DNA from: Lachnospiraceae bacterium
GTDB lineage: Bacteria > Bacillota > Clostridia > Lachnospirales > Lachnospiraceae
Direction: 5' to 3'
Length of the DNA stretch: 31,536 nt
Assembly (NCBI GenBank): GCA_900752065.1
Contig: CAADTT010000002.1
Coordinates: 1-31,536, forward strand
The position numbers and the translations under genes were made by a program. The notes below the pieces were generated by a model. The model did not search any database, was not told where the DNA came from, and saw only the letters and a list, made by a program, of their open reading frames with translations. Shown one piece after another: positions 30,769-31,536 of this stretch (within the stretch, counting starts at the first letter, position 1; every line of letters starts with the position of its first letter).

Positions 30769-31185
30769 TTACCGGATAATAAACTGAACCAGTTCCATGT
30801 CCTCATTGAAGGCTATGCTGAATACGATCTCGCCATTCGCATATGTCCCCGTAACGATGGCTCCCCCATACTTCACACCTTTCTTCTTATCCTCATTTCC
30901 CACAATGGATATTTCAGAAATCTCCTGAAACTCTCCCTTCTCCTCCAGAACAGGATCACAGCTTTCCGCAAATGCTTCCGCCGTGGTGCTGCTCTTCATA
31001 TTCTCATCTCCCATATCAATGATCCCCTGATAGTCCTTCTCATTAAATAGACTGACCGTCTTTTCTGCCTCTTCCTTTACAGCAGCCTCGTCAAAAGAAT
31101 CCGGAAGCTTCTCTCTCTCGCATCCTGACAGAAAGAAAATGCTGATCAGTATAGCAACCGCCATTTTTCCCCATGCTTTTTTCAT
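30769..31185 (-). CDS. DUF3887-type lipoprotein
   Basis: A 138-residue lipoprotein. Signal peptide with lipobox LSGC (C22), followed by a charged region. The body (FDEAAVKEEAEKTVSLFNEKDYQGIIDMGD, then YGGAIVTGTYANGEIVFSIAFNEDMELVQFII) fits DUF3887, an NTF2-like fold of unknown function found in Firmicutes. AGAGG precedes the ATG. It is the first gene of the group with PAP2 and TIGR04086, so a cell-envelope role is plausible. No catalytic residues are evident. Confidence 0.8.
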   Translation of the reverse strand: MKKAWGKMAVAILISIFFLSGCEREKLPDSFDEAAVKEEAEKTVSLFNEKDYQGIIDMGDENMKSSTTAEAFAESCDPVLEEKGEFQEISEISIVGNEDKKKGVKYGGAIVTGTYANGEIVFSIAFNEDMELVQFIIR

Positions 31186-31243
31186 GTTTACCTCTCTTTC
31201 TCCGGCCTGTCCCGGAAACCATATTTCAAATTTCTTTCTCTAC

Positions 31244-31272
31244 ATTGTCCCCTGTTTCTTCTTTCTTGTCAA
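31244..31272 (-). promoter_or_regulatory. Promoter of the DUF3887-PAP2-TIGR04086 operon
   Basis: Minus strand TTGACA (31267-31272), 17 bases, GACAAT (31244-31249). Perfect -35 and four of six in the -10 box. Confidence 0.5.
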
Positions 31273-31306
31273 GAAAAGTGTCCGGAAAATTTGATAAATT
31301 TATGTA

Positions 31307-31335
31307 TTGACAAAACCCAAAAACTAATGTAATAT
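31307..31335 (+). promoter_or_regulatory. tRNA-Leu promoter
   Basis: TTGACA (31307-31312), 17 bases, TAATAT (31330-31335). The tRNA begins 33 bases later. Confidence 0.75.
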
Positions 31336-31368
31336 ATCTTTCGTGAGTTACGCAAGTAACTTCCGAAT

Positions 31369-31452
31369 GCGGAAGTGGCGGAATTGGCAGACGCGCAGGC
31401 TTCAGGTGCCTGTGGTAGCAATACCGTGTGGGTTCAAGTCCCATCTTCCGCA
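31369..31452 (+). tRNA. tRNA-Leu (anticodon CAG)
   Basis: An 84-base class II tRNA. The acceptor stem GCGGAAG pairs with CTTCCGC (31445-31451), the discriminator is A, and no CCA is encoded. The anticodon stem CAGGC/GCCTG closes the loop TTCAGGT, giving anticodon CAG for codon CTG. The T arm holds GGTTCAAGTCC. A variable arm of leucine type is present (TGGTAGCAATACCG). It has its own promoter and terminator. Confidence 0.97.
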
Positions 31453-31457
31453 GGTTC

Positions 31458-31487
31458 AGACGGCGATCAGCAGATCGCCGTCTTTTT
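31458..31487 (+). terminator. Intrinsic terminator of tRNA-Leu
   Basis: A perfect 11-pair stem (31458-31468 with 31473-31483), loop AGCA, then a T run, six bases after the tRNA. Confidence 0.93.
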
Positions 31488-31536
31488 CTGTCTGTCCTCT
31501 CATGAAATATTTCACAGTTTTGAAAGGTAAAAAAAA

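Noticed and set aside
31226..31444. A 72-codon minus-strand frame over the tRNA
   Set aside because: It is read through the tRNA-Leu and its promoter; the phrase MGLEPT is a known artefact of tRNA reverse strands.
1..31536. CRISPR array, prophage or insertion sequence
   Set aside because: No evenly spaced repeats, cas-like genes, transposase or phage structural motifs were seen in either strand.

Overview
The window looks like chromosomal DNA of a spore-forming, gut-adapted low-to-mid GC Firmicute of the Lachnospiraceae type (Clostridium cluster XIVa). The signs are a RF2 gene whose N-terminus matches clostridial RF2, a SleC-like spore cortex-lytic enzyme behind a sigma-E-like promoter, TIGR04086 and DUF3887 proteins, a tRNA-Leu without encoded CCA, strong AGGAGG ribosome binding sites, and large secreted host-glycan enzymes. 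The genus cannot be fixed from this sequence. Nearly all genes lie on the minus strand; only the AraC-type regulator and the tRNA are on the plus strand. No CRISPR array, prophage or insertion sequence was seen, and no gene-free stretch exceeds 300 bases.

Layout from left to right. (1) 116-4201: a four-gene minus-strand operon with a secreted transglutaminase-like protein, a secreted wall-binding-repeat protein, an AlgI-like MBOAT O-acetyltransferase and an AlgJ/AlgX-like SGNH partner. It probably O-acetylates a surface polysaccharide. (2) 4369-9403: a potassium operon transcribed ktrB, ktrA, small membrane protein, short kdpD, kdpE. The Kdp sensor pair is wired to Ktr uptake, and KdpD keeps an exact SxS-x20-FTAxY c-di-AMP motif. 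(3) 9581-13346: secA and then prfB, which carries the classical programmed +1 frameshift. (4) 13546-18270: a 1574-residue secreted GH89 alpha-N-acetylglucosaminidase with carbohydrate-binding modules. (5) 18392-20458: long-form hpf with a structured leader, an unexplained nested inverted-repeat element, and sleC. (6) 20616-21936: DUF1700 protein plus two tandem, overlapping Rrf2 regulators, one with cysteines and one without. (7) 22083-29710: a four-gene operon encoding a membrane-anchored SurA/parvulin-like foldase, two paralogous secreted beta-helix proteins and an orphan HicB-like protein, facing a divergent AraC regulator. (8) 29809-31487: TIGR04086 membrane protein, PAP2 phosphatase, DUF3887 lipoprotein, and tRNA-Leu(CAG) with its own promoter and terminator.

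The most interesting locus is region 7. A dedicated foldase-like gene directly precedes two beta-helix proteins that share an invariant aspartate cluster, under a divergent AraC sensor. This resembles the lacto-N-biosidase (GH136, LnbX with its helper LnbY) logic for human milk or mucin glycans, but family membership is an inference that needs a profile search. With the GH89 enzyme it points to foraging on host glycans. The second point of interest is the Ktr-KdpDE operon, where two components could both respond to c-di-AMP.
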